A stretch of 64,000 nucleotides of DNA from positions 496,001 to 560,000 of the forward strand of contig NW_023503313.1 in the NCBI RefSeq assembly GCF_014529535.1. The letters run 5' to 3'. A program made the position numbers and the translations under genes. The notes beneath the pieces were generated by a model. That model did not search any database, was not told the DNA's origin, and saw only the letters and a list, made by a program, of their open reading frames with translations. Below are positions 62,914-64,000 of the stretch, piece by piece. Positions within the stretch are counted from its first letter, which is position 1. The number at the start of each line of letters is the position of its first letter. This DNA comes from Bradysia coprophila (lineage: Eukaryota; Arthropoda; Insecta; Diptera; Sciaridae).

Positions 62914-63023
62914 TTGGCCAAGAAGATCTTTAAATCTTCTTTTACCATGAAATCATGATGGAGCCATTTTTGTGCAAATGTAATCAATGGTAAAACATAG
63001 ATTTAAAGATCTTCTTGGTCAAA
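62914..63023. repeat. 110-bp inverted repeat
   Basis: TTGGCCAAGAAGATCTTTAA and AGATTTAAAGATCTTCTTGG are complementary arms, with TTTACCAT/ATGGTAAA pairing further in. MITE-like. Confidence 0.55.
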
Positions 63024-64000
63024 AATTTTGTACCCAACTTATATGGATCCTTGATTTCTATTAATCGAGTTCTAGATTGGCGAATAGCTTTTAAGAAATT
63101 GGCATGCAGCTCGGCTAATTGAGGTCTTATTTACTGGGATCAAATTTTACGACAGTATACATTAATGGAAATGTCTGCTCAATCTTAAACAGATTTCGAA
63201 TATGAATCTTACTGTACAAAGCTGTTGAACGGCTTCAATCATAGCACTGAACCAAGCACGAGAACATAATTTGAAAGGGGCCTTTTAGAGGTAGTACTCA
63301 AAATTTCTCAAATATGTTAAGTTTGTAAGGTTGGTATAGTTCGTAATTTTTCACATATAAACAATAGGAGCCCATTTTCCGTTGAAAAAACTGGTGCTTG
63401 GTTCATTGCTATGCTTCGATTTTTCTGCATTCAATAATCTCAGTGAAACAACAATCACCGTGGTTTTGAGGATATTTTAGACTAGGTTCTTATTCGGGAA
63501 ACGATCCACTACAACATTCCTTACACTCAAGACTAGAGTACAGAGTCGATTGGAGCAATTAACAGAAAACTCTGTTTCTAGTGCTACGTAAGGTGCCTTA
63601 AAGTTCATTGTAATGAACACGTAAATGAAAGTTTTGATTTAAGATTTCAACGGCAAATAATCCAGCCAGCTTCCTTCCAGTATTTCAATTTAAAATTCGA
63701 TTTTCTCGTTCAGTATGACTCAAAAGTAATCTACAAATCTATCCTAACATAATTCTACATCCCAATGGAGAATGAGAGGAAATGAAAGAGTGATAAAAAG
63801 CGCGAAGTTATGTTTGTGCGAAGCAAAAGCTTTTCTTTCTTTTTTTCTGCAGAACCGAAAGCTTTCTTTGACGAAGGACGAACGTTAACACTAAAACGAA
63901 AACCAAACCGAATGACCTCTAAATGTGCAGCTAAAAACTTTTAATTGGAGAATCACAAAACGTGTGATGACCGCAAAAAAACTATTTTTCTGTCTGCGTT

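Larger units (their letters stand above)
60901..64000. other. Non-coding right end of the window
   Basis: No coding exon is recognised. It includes hairpins at 61539-61595 and 62914-63023, T-rich tracts at 62560-62760, a run of ten G at 62857-62866, and a weak tRNA-like segment on the minus strand near 61912-61970 (TAGTGGTATAAGGG, then GGTTAAAATCC). Confidence 0.45.

Overview
This is an AT-rich, gene-poor animal nuclear window. It has short introns (56-66 bp is common), GT-AG splicing, insect-type core promoters and a large load of fold-back DNA elements. The gene content (an insect odorant-binding protein, Lst2, CFAP58, a debranching enzyme) points to a dipteran, most likely a lower fly. A fungus gnat (Sciaridae) is a reasonable guess but is inference. 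I saw no complete tRNA, rRNA, CRISPR array or bacterial-style operon.

Five protein-coding genes can be rebuilt exon by exon. (1) CFAP58, + strand, 13990-18527: 14 exons, 886 aa, a coiled-coil axonemal/sperm-tail protein, with one GC-AG intron. (2) Lst2 (lateral signalling target protein 2, a FYVE protein), - strand, 27181-39174: 4 coding exons, 815 aa. Its 16-codon first exon lies about 8.9 kb upstream of the rest. (3) An odorant-binding protein, - strand, 42249-42882: 4 exons, 146 aa, six canonical cysteines, with a TATA box. (4) A secreted protein resembling the bacterial ClyA/HlyE helical cytolysin family, - strand, 53733-55053: 2 exons, 246 aa, apparently lacking the membrane-inserting tongue. 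(5) A lariat debranching enzyme (DBR1), - strand, 59280-60475: 2 exons, 378 aa, with a short C-terminus.

Layout: 1-13.9 kb is non-coding apart from one 1.16-kb fold-back element and a small hairpin element. 14-18.5 kb is CFAP58. 19-23 kb holds two large fold-back transposons. 23-27 kb is AT-rich spacer. 27-39 kb is Lst2, mostly intron. 40-45 kb holds dispersed repeats, the OBP gene and a 1.55-kb fold-back element with a perfect 8-bp target duplication. 45-51 kb holds another fold-back element, a hAT-type MITE with a perfect 8-bp target duplication and a decayed pogo/Tigger transposase fragment. 51-53.3 kb is a repeat element carrying eleven 145-bp satellite units with a 5-unit higher-order period. 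53.7-60.5 kb carries the ClyA-like gene, more repeats and DBR1. 60.5-64 kb shows only repeats and spacer.

The genes do not form a pathway; they are unrelated neighbours separated by transposon-rich spacer. The most interesting item is the ClyA/HlyE-like gene, a probable bacterial acquisition given a eukaryotic intron, signal peptide, TATA-like promoter and polyadenylation signal.
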